DNA of 64,000 nt from Symbiodinium natans (GCA_905221605.1 CAJNDS010001180.1:540725-604724), one strand, 5' to 3'. Shown: positions 1 through 12,316, numbered from the stretch's first letter. The notes: generated by a model not told the origin, from the sequence alone. A program made the numbers and translations.

Positions 1-1
1 C

Positions 2-58
2 TTCCAAATGCCAGACATGGGCGGCTTTGGTGACCTCGGGAGCATGCCCCTTTGGTAG
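2..58 (+). CDS. possible last exon, Gly/Met-rich C-terminus (partial)
   Basis: The first bases are open in frame 2 and read FQMPDMGGFGDLGSMPLW before TAG. Gly/Met/Asp-rich tails of this kind occur on co-chaperones such as p23, but 18 residues cannot identify a family. A similar short stretch (FGFDFGGMQGMGGGG) lies at about 575-620. The gene would start outside the window. Confidence 0.35.
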   Translation, partial: FQMPDMGGFGDLGSMPLW

Positions 59-59
59 A

Positions 60-250
60 TGAGTGGGGTTAGGCCCGCCTCCTTGCAGCCCCAAACCCTT
101 CAACCCGACAACCCTTAAACCCTCAAGCCCTTTAACCCTGAAACCCTTAAGCCCCTAAGCCCCTAAGCCCTAAAGCCCTTAACCCTTAAACTCACAGGTA
201 GGCAACTCAACCCTGACACCCCCAACCCTAAGCGCAAGAGAAAGCCTAAG
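60..250. repeat. degenerate CCCTAAA-type tract
   Basis: Variants of CCCTTAAACC, CCCTAAGCC and CCCTAAAGC fill the stretch. It resembles the intronic or intergenic telomere-like tracts elsewhere. From 250 to 940 no supported gene was found. Confidence 0.7.
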
Positions 251-946
251 GGCTCCTGCGAGCTGCTTAGTGCCGGGTTTCGCAGCGGTCCTTGTTTGTT
301 TGGCACCCACCAAACTACGCCTTGCGTGTACGGCATGTCAGGATGCCGGCATGTCTACGGTCGGTTAGGGTCTCTTTGGGCCAGAGGCCCCTCTGGACTC
401 GTTGAGGGCGCTACGTGGGATGCGGGGCTTTGCCTTAGCGCCCCTTCAGGGCTCGGCATCGTAGGTGGTAGGCCTGTCGACAGAATATTCCGCTTTCATT
501 CAAAAGGGATCCTTACCCTAAGCCCTCAACTCTTTACATACCGCTTAGAGTCGCAACCTACCGGACTAGCCCAGGTTTGGCTTCGACTTTGGCGGCATGC
601 AGGGAATGGGTGGAGGAGGCGCGCACCTCTGCCCTGCGTGGAAGGGGACGGCGTGAAGCTTCAACGGGGGCTTTTCTCATCACTGCCTGCGTGAAGAATC
701 CTAGGCCCTACAAGCCTAAGCCCTAAACCGCACTCCGCACTTGACTGTAGAACTGGTGATGGCGAACACGTTGGAAACCCCACGCCCCCCTCCCTCTCCA
801 CCCCCTTCTTCTCAGCAAAAATCTCAGGGCGGCCTTTTTAAAGATAGTTTCTTCTCCGGCACTCATGAGGTTTTCGACTCTCAGCATGTCGTGGGTGCTC
901 TAGCCGAGGGACCCCCAGACAACGGATCCTTAACAGTTGCTTCTTT

Positions 947-1410
947 TTTTTTGGGGGGGGGGGTGGGGGGGGGGGGGGGGGTTGTGGGGGTTTAGGGTTC
1001 AGGGTCCCTAAATTTAAGAGCCTCCGGCTCAAGCCGCCGACCCCGCTGGAGCATAGTTGAAAGGTTTAAACGCGCTCGTCAGCTCAAAGGATGCCAAAAG
1101 TTGATTTGCTTGAGCCTCTGTGAAACGTTGGGGGGCAGCTGCTGCGTGGTTGGCAAGAAACGTTGGGGTTGAAGCCAAGCCCCCATCACTTAGCCCAGCA
1201 ACCGGGAGGGGGGGTAGGGGGGGTAGGGGGGTAGGGGGGGGGGGGGGGTCGGGAGGTGGGGGGGGGTGGGGCTGGGTGGGTTTTTTCCCAAAGGACCCCT
1301 ATGTCCTGTGCGAACCGCCTATGGTCCGTGAGTTTATGCGGTGTGGGTGGCCTGGCCGTCCATGGAAAAGCTGCCCGGGTACCCCCCCTACCCCCCCCCC
1401 CCCGCGTTTT

Positions 1411-1446
<36 letters not shown>
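947..1446. repeat. poly-G/poly-C tracts
   Basis: Long G runs at about 951-982, 1206-1266 and 1412-1445, and C runs at 1381-1403, have little other sequence between them. Glycine/proline-rich reading frames here are low-complexity artefacts. Run lengths are probably unreliable in the assembly. Confidence 0.8.
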
Positions 1447-1449
1447 GGC

Positions 1450-1477
1450 TGAGCAAAATAGGGTCTATTTAGAAGCT
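1450..1477 (+). repeat. 28-bp repeat-element end
   Basis: The sequence matches the reverse complement of 12073-12100 at 26 of 28 positions. Its core, TAGGGTCTATTTAGAAGC, also matches 11994-12011 in direct orientation. It looks like one terminus of the inverted-repeat element that is complete at 11994-12100. Confidence 0.7.
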
Positions 1478-3579
1478 ACCGCCTGGGATTATTAATCAAT
1501 TTTAGCATATCCAAGACAACCCAGCTACTTCTCCAACAACGTCTCACGCATATGCGCACTTAGACAACTCATTTCGGACTGATAAATGTTTTGGCTCTTG
1601 CAATCTCAGACCCTAAGCCCGGAACCCTGACCACAAATTCGTACACTGAAAAAACCCTACACAAGAAACTCTATACCGTATTTCCTAAACTCTAACTCCT
1701 AAACCCAGAATCTAGAAAGAAAAGGAGGAAAAAGAAAGAATCATGTGCAGACGTTCCTGTGTTCCTATCTTCGGAGTTCTTCTATTCCTATCTCTGCTGA
1801 TTTTTCAGAATGGAAGGAGGGCTTCATTTTCCCTCTCACTTTTCCTTTCACTTTTCTTTTCTCACTCCAAGCAGAAGGGAGAAGACAAGGGAGAGAGGTG
1901 AGAGATAGAGAGCCCCTTACAGCTCAATAAATAGAAAGGTGACCAAAATGGATGAAAAGATCGCCTGCTTTCATTTCTAAACGGCCTGTCCCCGCCTTCT
2001 TTTCTTTGCACAGTGCAGACATAAATAAACACGAAAGAAGAAAGAGGGCCTTTCCCTACTATTTCCTTCGCTATCCTGGAATCCTGGTTCGGAAAAGAAA
2101 GGAACAGCTACCAGCCCCCCTCCCGACTTTCATCTTTCCATTTCTTTTGTTTCGTCACGCTCAAACGGACAGAAGAAGGGCGGCCTCTAGTGTTTCCTCG
2201 CCTCCTTCTGCACTGTTATAACTTCCTTTCTTTTCTCTTCTGTTGCTTTGTGTGACAGGTGCGGGGGCATTTCTTTCACTTTTCCCATCGAAGAAAGGCT
2301 CCCTTCCTATCCGCATATTTTCTTTTCTCTTCCTTCCGAAAAAGACTATAAGAGGCAGGGATAAACAGAATGAAAGAGGAGTCTCCTTTTGCTTTCCGAC
2401 TACCTTCTCACCACAAAAAGGAACCCTTCTCTTTCTTCCCTTGACTTTCTTTTATCTTGTTTGCATTCTACGTTTCCCACTAAGAAAATGAGACAATGAT
2501 GAAGATAAGTGAAGAAAGATCACCTGCCTGCACGCAGGTTCTCGGGAGCTTGTCTCGACCGGGCTGTCCCTCCTTTCCCCGCACGTCCCTTCGCTTGTCC
2601 CCATTGATCTCTCGCGTCTCTTCCCTTTGCACTCTCTCGCCTCTGGCCCGCCTTCCATGCTGAAAATGCTGAAGAGATACGAAAAGAAGAGCTCATGATT
2701 CTTTCTCATTTCTTCTTCTTTATCATTCCCATATGAGTAAAGAAGAAAGATTAGGAGAGAGAGCCCTGCGGCAATTCCTGTTTTGGGCGGAAGAAAAGAA
2801 ACAAAGAGATAATAAGAGAGAAGAACGAATAAGAAGGTGCCGGGAACGAAGATGGAAACTGCTCCTTCACCCTGGTCTATCGCTTCCTTTTCGAATTTTT
2901 TCGGAAGGAAGATCGAAGAAGATAGTGGGAAAAAAGGAGTGAAGTGCCCGTAGAAGGGAGAAAGTGAAAGGGATGCCCCCGCAACTTTCATATTTTGATA
3001 AGAATGCAAGCGCCAGCAGAGAAGAAAGGAAGAGAGAATAACGAGGAAAGAGCGGAAACCGAGGAGATTAGGAGCCAGGTTTCCCTGATTGATTCTCGTC
3101 ACTTTTCTCTGTTTTGGGAAGGTAAAGGGCTTTATATCTCCCACCTCTCTCCCTTGTCTTTTTGGTTGGAGTGAGAAAATATAAAGAAAAGCGAAAGGAA
3201 AAGTGAGAGGGAGAAAGAAGCCCTCCTTCCATTCTGAAAAATCTACCGATTTAGAGACAGGAATAGGGGACAATATGGAAATGATTCTTTCTTATTTCTT
3301 CACGTTGTAAGAGACAAAAGAAAAGTGAAAGGAAAAGTGAGAAGGAGAAAGGACGCAGAGATAGGAATAGAAACACTCAGAAGAGACACAGTCTCAGACA
3401 AGATAATTTGCTGACTTGTGATTGCGTGGCTGCCTTGGCAAGAGTTGTTGCTGGAATGGCTTTTGGGAAGAAAGTCGGAGGTGCACTTTTCGATCCAGGC
3501 GTGTTTCGCGAGCCGCAGCTTCTGGCCTCCTCTTGCTTGGGCGTGGCCAAGCGCCAGGGAGCAGAAATGCTGCGTTTTT

Positions 3580-3835
3580 CAAGTTTCAAATTCGTTTCTG
3601 TAGTTTCAGACTAGTTGCAAAATAGTTTCAAAATCCAGTTGCAAAATCGTTGTTAAGGGGAAACTGCGTTTTTCTACGCGCAATTGCAAAACATGCAGAA
3701 GTTCTGGTTTTCAACAAGCGCGGACAGAAATTGCAGCTCCTCCTTAACAGCGATATTTCAACTGGATTTTGAAACTAGTTTGAAACTGACTTGAGACTAA
3801 TTTGAAACTATGGAAACGATTTTGAAACTCGAAAC
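3580..3835. mobile_element. 255-bp inverted-repeat element, copy 1
   Basis: The left part (GTTTCAAAATCCAGTTG...GTTGTTAAGG) is the imperfect reverse complement of the right part (CCTTAACAGCG...CAACTGGATTTTGAAAC). The outer ends, TTTCAAGTTTCAAATTCG and TTTTGAAACTCGAAAC, also pair. The 60-70 bp between the arms is non-coding. Size and structure suggest a non-autonomous hairpin (MITE-like) element. A second copy lies at 5817-6073. Confidence 0.7.
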
Positions 3836-5816
3836 ACTACCATATTCCGGACTTTCTGCCCCCCTCCTGGCCCCTCACATATGGCCCTCACGCACGGGAA
3901 GTTGACTTTGGTCAGGCGTGACTAGAGACCAGAGCTTCCGAAAGCTTGCCAATCTCCGGACAGTAGGAATAGAGGAATGTGTGGAAATGATTCTTTCCTA
4001 GTTCTTCATCTTCTTTCTCCTTTCCCTATGTATGAGAAAAGAAGACAGACAAGGAGAGAGCCCCCTGCAATTAGGAATTTCCCCAGAAGAGAAAGCGAAA
4101 GGGATGCCCCCGCAACTTTCACGTTTTTGAGAAGAATGTAAGCACCAAAAGAGAAGAGAAAGGAAAAGAGAATAGCGAGGAAAGAGGCAAGGAAACACAG
4201 GAGGCAGCCCCTCCGCTTGCTTCTTGAATGAAAAAGACATCGGAGAAATGGAAACATGAAATTGAGAGGGAAGTTGCGCTTTTCCTTGCTGAAGAACAAA
4301 GCAATTCCAAAGAACATGGAAAGCACAAGGAATGTACTGGGAAAGGTAGGGAAAGGGATTCTTCCCCTGACTTTTTTGCTTTCCTTCAATCTGCGATGTA
4401 AAGGGAAAGATGCAGCGGACAGGTCTGAAAATACAGGCAGGTGATCTTTTTTCCTTATTGTCATCATTGTCTCTTTTTCTCAGTGGGAAACGTCTCATTT
4501 TCTCAGCGGGAAACGTAAAGTGCAAAAAGATAAAAGAAAGAAAGTAGGGAAGAGTTGGAAGGTTCCTTTTTGTGGTGAGAAGGTAGTCGGAAAGCAACAG
4601 GAGACTCCTCTTTCATTCTGTTTATCCCTACCTCTTATAGTCTTTTTGGGAAGCAAGAGGGAAGAACATACGCGGATAGGAAGGCAGCCTTTCTTTGATG
4701 GGGAAAAGGAAAGGGATGCACTGCCCCCTCAATTTTCATGTTGATAAGAATGTAAGCACCAGGAGAGAAGAAAGGAAGAGAGAATAGCGAGGAAAGAGGC
4801 AAGGAAACACATGAGATTAGGAGTCAGGTTCCGGTGATTGATGTTCGTCTCTTGTCTTCTTTTTGAGAAGGTCGCTTTTGGTTGGAGGAAGAAGTCCGCC
4901 TTCCATTTTGAAGAATCTGCAGAGATAGGAATTGAAGAAATCACAAGAGACACGGATAGAGGACATTATAGACATGATTCTTTCTTATTCATTCATCTTC
5001 TTTCTTCTTTCCCTATATGAACACAGAACAAAGACAAGGAGAGAGAGCCTCCTGCAATTGGGAATTTCCCCAGAAGAGACAAAGTGAAAGGGATGTCCCC
5101 CGCACCTTTCACACTTTTGAGAAGAATGTAAGCAACAGAAGAGAAGAGAAAGGAACTCATAATAGTGAGCAGGGAGGCGAGGAAAGACTGGAGGCAGACC
5201 TTCTTTCCGGTTGAGCAGGACGAAACAAGAGAATGTAAGATGTAAGTCGGGAGGGAGGCTGGTAGCCGTTCCTTTCTTTTCCGAACCAAAGACAAAGAGG
5301 AAGGAAGGCAGGATAGGTTTCCGTGATTGATTTTCGTCACCTCTCTATGTTTTGAGAAGGTAAAGGGCGTTCTATCTCTCACCCCTCTCCCTTGTCTTCT
5401 TGGTTGGAGTGAGAAAATATAAAAAAAGCGAAAGGAAAAGTGAGAGGGAGAAAGAAGCCCTCCTTCCATTCTGAAAAATCTGCAGATTTAGAGACAGGAA
5501 TAGGGGACAATATGGAAATGATTCTTTCTTATTTCTTCACGTTGTCTCCTTTCCCTATATGACTCCCTTGCGATTTCCCTTTTGGTTGGAGTGAGAAGAG
5601 ACAAAAGAAAAGTGAAAGGACAAGTGAGAAGAAGAAAGGATGCAGAGAAAGGAATAGAACAACTCAGAAGAGACACAGTCTCAGACAAGATAATTTACTG
5701 ACTTGTGATTGCGTGGCTGCCTTGGCAAGAGTTGTTGCTGGTTTCGCGAGCCGCGGCTTCTAGCCTCCTCTTGCTTGGGCGTGGCCAAGCGCCAGGGAGC
5801 AGAAGTGCTGCGTTCT

Positions 5817-6073
5817 TCAAGTTTCAAATTCGTTTCTGTAGTTTCAGACTAGTTGCAAAACAGTTTCAAAATCCAGTTGCGAATTCGTTGTTAAGGGGAA
5901 ACTGCGTTTTTCTACGCGCAATTGCAAAACATGCAGAAGTTCTGGTTTTCAACAAGCGCGGACAGAAATTGCAGCTCCTCCTTAACAGCGATATTTCAAC
6001 TGGATTTTGAAACTAGTTTGAAACTGACTTGAGACTAATTTGAAACTATGGAAACGAATTTGAAACTCGAAAC
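5817..6073. mobile_element. 255-bp inverted-repeat element, copy 2
   Basis: Almost identical to the copy at 3580-3835, with matching flanking sequence on both sides. It was therefore duplicated as part of a segment of about 2.2 kb rather than by independent insertion. Confidence 0.7.
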
Positions 6074-6103
6074 ACTACCATATTCCGGACTTTCTGCCCC
6101 CCT

Positions 6104-7456
6104 CCTGGCCCCTCACATATGGCCCTCACGCACGGGAAGTTGACTTTGGTCAGGCGTGACTAGAGACCAGAGCTTCCGAAAGCTTGCCAATCTCCGGACA
6201 GTAGGAATAGAGGAATGTGTGGAAATGATTCTTTCCTAGTTCTTCATCTTCTTTCTCCTTTCCCTATGTATGAGAAAAGAAGACAGACAAGGAGAGAGAG
6301 CCCCCTGCAATTGGGAATTTCCCCAGAAGAGAGAAAGCGAAAGGGATGCCCCCACAACTTTCACGTTTTTCATAAGAATGTAAGCACCAAGAGAGAAGAG
6401 AAAGGAAAAGAGAATAGCGAGGAAAGAGGCAAGGAAACACAGGAGGCAGCCCCTCCGCTTGCTTCTTGAATGAAAAAGACATCGGAGAAATGGAAACATG
6501 AAATTGAGAGGGAAGTTGCGCTTTTCCTTGCTGAAGAACAAAGCAATTCCAAAGAACATGGAAAGCACAAGGAATGTACTGGGAAAGGTAGGGAAAGGGA
6601 TTCTTCCCTCTGACTTTTTTGCTTTCCTTCAATCTGCGATGTAAAGGGAAAAGATGCAGCGGACAGGTCTGAAAATACAGGCAGGTGATCTTTTTTCCTT
6701 ATTGTCATCATTGTCTCTTTTTCTCAGTGGGAAACGTCTCATTTTCTCAGCGGGAAACGTAAAGTGCAAAAAGATAAAAGAAAGAAAGTAGGGAAGAGTG
6801 GGAAGGTTCCTTTTTGTGGTGAGAAGGTAGTCGGAAAGCAACAGGAGACTCCTCTTTCATTCTGTTTACCCCTACCTCTTATAGTCTTTTCGGAAGGAAG
6901 AGGGAAGAACATACGCGGATAGGAAGGCAGCCTTTCTTTGATGGGGAAAGGAAAGGGATGCGCTGCCCCCTCAATTTTCATGTTGATGGGAATGTAAGCA
7001 CCGGGAGAGAAGAAAGGAAGAGAGAATAGCGAGGAAAGAGGCAAGGAAACACAGGAGATTAGGAGTCAGGTTCCGGTGATTGATGTTCGTCTCTTGTCTT
7101 CTTTTTGAGAAGGTCGCTTTTGGTTGGAGGAAGAAGTCCGCCTTCCATTTTGAAGAATCTGCAGAGATAGGAATTGAAGAAATCACAAGAGACACGGATA
7201 GAGGACATTATAGACTTGATTCTGTTTTATTTATTCATCTTCTATCTTCATTCCCTATATGAACACAGAACAAAGACAAGGAGAGAGAGCCTCCTGCAAT
7301 TGGGAATTTCCCCAGAAGAGACAAAGTGAAAGGGATGTCCCCCGCACCTTTCACACTTTTGAGAAGAATGTAAGCAACAGAAGAGAAGAGAAAGGAACTC
7401 ATAATAGTGAGCAGGGAGGCGAGGAAAGACTGGAGGCAGACCTTCTTTCCGGTTGA
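6104..7456. repeat. 1,353-bp tandem duplication, unit 1
   Basis: Begins CCTGGCCCCTCACATATGG and is repeated immediately at 7457 with only a handful of substitutions noticed. A more diverged relative of most of the unit lies at 3962-5219. Confidence 0.9.
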
Positions 7457-8809
7457 CCTGGCCCCTCACATATGGCCCTCACGCACGGGAAGTTGACTTT
7501 GGTCAGGCGTGACTAGAGACCAGAGCTTCCGAAAGCTTGCCAATCTCCGGACAGTAGGAATAGAGGAATGTGTGGAAATGATTCTTTCCTAGTTCTTCAT
7601 CTTCTTTCTCCTTTCCCTATGTATGAGAAAAGAAGACAGACAAGGAGAGAGAGCCCCCTGCAATTGGGAATTTCCCCAGAAGAGAGAAAGCGAAAGGGAT
7701 GCCCCCACAACTTTCACGTTTTTCATAAGAATGTAAGCACCAAGAGAGAAGAGAAAGGAAAAGAGAATAGCGAGGAAAGAGGCAAGGAAACACAGGAGGC
7801 AGCCCCTCCGCTTGCTTCTTGAATGAAAAAGACATCGGAGAAATGGAAACATGAAATTGAGAGGGAAGTTGCGCTTTTCCTTGCTGAAGAACAAAGCAAT
7901 TCCAAAGAACATGGAAAGCACAAGGAATGTACTGGGAAAGGTAGGGAAAGGGATTCTTCCCTCTGACTTTTTTGCTTTCCTTCAATCTGCGATGTAAAGG
8001 GAAAAGATGCAGCGGACAGGTCTGAAAATACAGGCAGGTGATCTTTTTTCCTTATTGTCATCATTGTCTCATTTTCTCAGTGGGAAACGTCTCATTTTCT
8101 CAGCGGGAAACGTAAAGTGCAAAAAGATAAAAGAAAGAAAGTAGGGAAGAGTGGGAAGGTTCCTTTTTGTGGTGAGAAGGTAGTCGGAAAGCAACAGGAG
8201 ACTCCTCTTTCATTCTGTTTACCCCTACCTCTTATAGTCTTTTCGGAAGGAAGAGGGAAGAACATACGCGGATAGGAAGGCAGCCTTTCTTTGATGGGGA
8301 AAGGAAAGGGATGCGCTGCCCCCTCAATTTTCATGTTGATGGGAATGTAAGCACCGGGAGAGAAGAAAGGAAGAGAGAATAGCGAGGAAAGAGGCAAGGA
8401 AACACAGGAGATTAGGAGTCAGGTTCCGGTGATTGATGTTCGTCTCTTGTCTTCTTTTTGAGAAGGTCGCTTTTGGTTGGAGGAAGAAGTCCGCCTTCCA
8501 TTTTGAAGAATCTGCAGAGATAGGAATTGAAGAAATCACAAGAGACACGGATAGAGGACATTATAGACTTGATTCTGTTTTATTTATTCATCTTCTATCT
8601 TCATTCCCTATATGAACACAGAACAAAGACAAGGAGAGAGAGCCTCCTGCAATTGGGAATTTCCCCAGAAGAGACAAAGTGAAAGGGATGTCCCCCGCAC
8701 CTTTCACACTTTTGAGAAGAATGTAAGCAACAGAAGAGAAGTGAAAGGAACTCATAATAGTGAGCAGGGAGGCGAGGAAAGACTGGAGGCAGACCTTCTT
8801 TCCGGGTGA
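7457..8809. repeat. 1,353-bp tandem duplication, unit 2
   Basis: The junction is visible at 7456/7457, where GGTTGA is joined to CCTGGCCCC. The distal end runs into the original flank GAGCAGGACGAAACAAG, seen also after the related copy at 5213. Example differences from unit 1: CTCTTTTT/CTCATTTT near 6716/8069, and GGTTGA/GGGTGA at the end. Confidence 0.9.
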
Positions 8810-9136
8810 GCAGGACGAAACAAGAGAATGTAAAGATGTAAGTCGGGAGGGAGGCTGGTAGCCGTTCCTTTCTTTTCCGAACCAAAGACAAAGAGGAAGG
8901 AATGCAGGATAGCGCGTAGGATCGCGTAGGAGAGTACGGTGTGTTTTTGTCATTTTTTGGAGATGATACCGCGGTTTCTGGGTACTCTTTTCTCCTGCAT
9001 CTGAAGGCATTCTCACGTACCGTTTTTTATTTGATTTTATACTACACGGGCCCCCAAAATTGGTCAATTTTTGCGATTTTTTACTATGTTGTAGGATTCT
9101 TTGAGCAAATTTTCAGTTTTTACTGATTCTAAGCTA
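8810..9136. other. single-copy spacer, no gene seen
   Basis: AT-rich sequence between the duplicated block and the satellite. A 61-codon frame at 8941-9126 (+) is Phe/Tyr-rich and unconvincing. Confidence 0.5.
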
Positions 9137-11975
9137 AAAAAGTACATTTAAAATTATTAAAATTATTAAAATTATTAATTTCTGCCCTGAGAGGCTCCCG
9201 GAAAATTAACATTATTAAAATTATTAAAAGTATGGAAATTATTAAAATTATTTCTGCCCTGAGAGGCTCCCGGAAAAATATTAAAATTATTAAAATTATT
9301 AAAATTATTAAATTATTAAAATTATTAAAATTATTCTTTTCTGCCCTGAGAGGCTCCCTGAAAATTAAAATTAGAAAAAATATTAAAATTATGAAAATTA
9401 TTAATTTCTGCCCTGACAGGCTCCCGGAAAATTAAAATTATTAAAATTATTAAAATTATTAAAAATTATTAAAACTATTAAAATTATTAAAATTATTAAA
9501 ATTATTAATTTCTGCCCTGAGAGGCTCCCGGAAAATTAAAATTATTAAAATTATTAAAATTATTAAAATTAAAATTATTAAAATTATTAAAATTATTAAA
9601 ATTATTAAAATTATTATTTTCTGCCCTGAGAGGCTCCCTGAAAATTAAAATTAGAAAAAATATTAAAATTATTAAAATTATTAAAATTATTAATGTCTGC
9701 CCTGAGAGGCTCCCGGAAAATTAAAATTATTAAAATTATAAAAATTATTAATTTCTGCCCTGAGAGGCTCCCGGAAAATTAAAATTATTAAAATTATTAA
9801 AAATTATTAAAATTATTAAAATTATTAATTTCTGCCCTGAGAGGCTCCCCGAAAATTAAAATTATTAAAATTATTAAAATTATTAAAAGATTAAAATTAT
9901 TAAAATTATTAATTTCTGCCCTGAGAGGCTCCCGGAAAATTAACATTATTAAAATTATTAAAAGTATGGAAATTATTAAAATTATTTCTGCCCTGAGAGG
10001 CTCCCGGAAAATTAAAATTATTAAAATTATTAAAATTATTAAAATTATTAAAATTATTAAAATTATTAAAATTATTAAAATTATTCTTTTCTGCCCTGAG
10101 AGGCTCCCTGAAAATTAAAATTAGAAAAAATATTAAAATTATGAAAATTATGAATTTCTGCCCTGACAGGCTCCCGGAAAATTAAAATTATTAAAATTAT
10201 TAAAATTTTTAAAATTATTAAAATTATTAAAATTATTAAAATAATTAAAACTATTAAAATTATTAAGATTATTAAAATTAATAAAATTATTAATTTCTGC
10301 CCTGAGAGGCTCCCGGAAAATTAAAATTATTAAAATTATTAAAATTATTAAAATTATTAAAATTATTAAAATTATTAAAATTATTATTTTCTGCCCTGAG
10401 AGGCTCCCTGAAAATTAAAATTAGAAAAATATTAAAATTATTAAAATTATTAAAATTATTAATGTCTGCCCTGAGAGGCTCCCGGAAAATTAAAATTATT
10501 AAAACTATTAAAATTATTAATTTCTGCCCTGAGAGGCTCCCGGAAAATTAAAATTATTAAAATTATTAAAAATTATTAAAATTATTAAAATTATTAATTT
10601 CTGCCCTGAGAGGCTCCCCGAAAATTAAAATTATTTAAATTATTAAAATTATTAAAATTATTAAAATTATTAATTTCTGCCCTGAGAGGCTCCCGGAAAA
10701 TTAAAATTATTAAAGTTATTAAAATTATTAAAAAAAATTAAAATTCTTATTTTCTGCCCTGAGAGGCTCCCGGAAAATTAAAATTATTAAAATTAATACA
10801 ATTATTAAAATTATTAAAATTACTAAAATTATTAAAAATTATTAAAATTATTAAAATTATGAAACAATTAATAATTAAAATTTTAATAATTTTAATAATT
10901 TCAATACTTTTAATAATTTTAATAATTTTAATAATTCTAATAATTTTAATAATTTTAATTTTCCGGGAGTCTCTCAGGGCAGAAATTAATAATTTTAATA
11001 TTTTTAACAATTTTAATAATTTTAATAATTTTAATAATTTTAATAATTTTAATAATTTTAATAATTTTAATAATTTTAATAATTTTAATACTTTTAATTT
11101 TCCGGGAGCCTCCCAGGGCAGAAATTAATATTTTTAATAATTTTAATAATTTTAATAATTTTAATAATTTTACTAATTTTAATAATTTTAATTTTCCGGG
11201 AGCCTCTCAGGGCAGAAATTAATAATTTTAATGATTTTAATAATTTTAATAATTTTAATTTTCCGGAAGCCTCTCAGGGCAGAAATTAATAATTTTAATA
11301 ATTTTAATAATTTTAATAATTTTAATAATTTTAATAATTTTAATTTTCCGGGAGCCTCCCAGGGCAGAAATTAATAATTTTAATAATTTTAATAATTTTA
11401 ATAATTTTAATAATTTTAATAATTTTATTAATTTTAATAATTTTAATTTTCCGGGAGCCTCTCAGGGCAGAAATTATTAATTTTTATAATTTTAATAATT
11501 TTAATAATTTTAATAGTTTTAATAATTTTAATAATTTTAATAATTTTAATTTTCGGGGAGCCTCTCAGGGCAGAAATTAATAATTTTAATAATTTTAATA
11601 TTTTTAATATTTTTAATAATTTTAATAATTTTAATTTTCCGGGAGCCTCTCAGGGCATAAATTAATAATTTTAATAATTTTAATAATTTTAATAATTTTA
11701 ATAATTTTAATTTTCCGGGAGCCCCTCATGGCAGAAATTAATAATTTTAATAATTTTTAATAATTTTAATAATTTTAATAATTTTAATTTTCCGGGAGCC
11801 TCTCAGGGCAGAAATTAATAATTTTAATAATTTTAATATTGTTAATAATTTTAATTTTCCGGGAGCCTCTCAGGATTATTAAAAATATTAAAATTATTAA
11901 AATTATTAAAATTATTAAAATTATTAAAATTTTTAAATTATTAAAATTATTAAAATTATTAATTTCTGCCAACGT
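9137..11975. repeat. AT-rich satellite with inverted halves
   Basis: Variable-length runs of (ATTAAAATT)n alternate with a conserved core, TCTGCCCTGAGAGGCTCCCG. About 20 cores read on + between 9178 and 10775, and about 11 read as the reverse complement between 10960 and 11875. Orientation switches near 10860 inside pure AT repeat and returns to + from about 11876 to 11970. Two longer blocks recur at spacings of about 734 and 770 bp, which indicates a higher-order repeat. It is non-coding. Confidence 0.95.
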
Positions 11976-11993
11976 CCTTTTGAAATCCGACCG

Positions 11994-12100
11994 TAGGGTC
12001 TATTTAGAAGCCGTGCTCTTCTAGGTTTATTACATTTAGGTATATGGACCTGTATTATAAATCACAAGCCCCAGCTTCTAAATAGACCCGGTTTTGCTCA
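11994..12100. mobile_element. 107-bp inverted-repeat element
   Basis: The ends GGGTCTATTTAGAAGC (left) and GCTTCTAAATAGACCC (right) are perfect inverted repeats around about 70 bp of non-coding sequence, as in a MITE. It directly abuts the satellite. The right arm matches 1450-1477. Confidence 0.75.
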
Positions 12101-12149
12101 CACACGGGGGGGGGGGAGGGAGGTTTTCAACACGCCGCCAAGGTCGGCG

Positions 12150-12230
12150 GACCCCAAACCCCAAACCCCAAACCCCAAACCCTAAACCCTAAACCCTAAA
12201 CCCGAAACCCTAAACCCTAAGCCCTAAAAG
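12150..12230. repeat. CCCTAAA/CCCCAAA tract
   Basis: Telomere-type repeats immediately upstream (+) of the next coding segment; the AAAG at the end provides an AG|G acceptor context. Confidence 0.8.
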
Positions 12231-12310
12231 GCAGCAGCACCGTCATGTTCAGCAGCAGCTTCTCAACCTCTTCCGGCGGGAAGAGCATGAAGACCGAGCC
12301 TGCGCGCAGA
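12231..12310 (+). CDS. candidate exon between telomere-type tracts (strand uncertain)
   Basis: About 80 bp of GC-rich sequence between a C-rich tract and a G-rich tract. On + it follows AG|G and is open (MFSSSFSTSSGGKSMK...), with a GTTTGGGG donor after it. On - it is also open and more protein-like (SVFMLFPPEEVEKLLL). The neighbouring exons favour +. Confidence 0.45.
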
Positions 12311-12316
12311 ATGTGG

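Larger units (their letters stand above)
1690..8900. repeat. AG/CT strand-asymmetric repeat block
   Basis: About 7 kb of purine-rich or pyrimidine-rich blocks built from duplicated and inverted copies of a few modules. About 1745-1925 recurs inverted at about 3125-3300, and 3962-5219 recurs at 6204-7456 and 7557-8809. Long minus-strand reading frames recur with each copy but are Ser/Phe/Leu/Lys/Arg-biased products of the composition, so none is called as a gene. Confidence 0.75.

Noticed and set aside
3998-8602. Long minus-strand reading frames repeated in each AG-rich copy (up to 199 codons)
   Set aside because: They follow the duplicated units, overlap in several frames, have Ser/Phe/Leu/Lys-biased composition and lack splice signals or GC3 bias.
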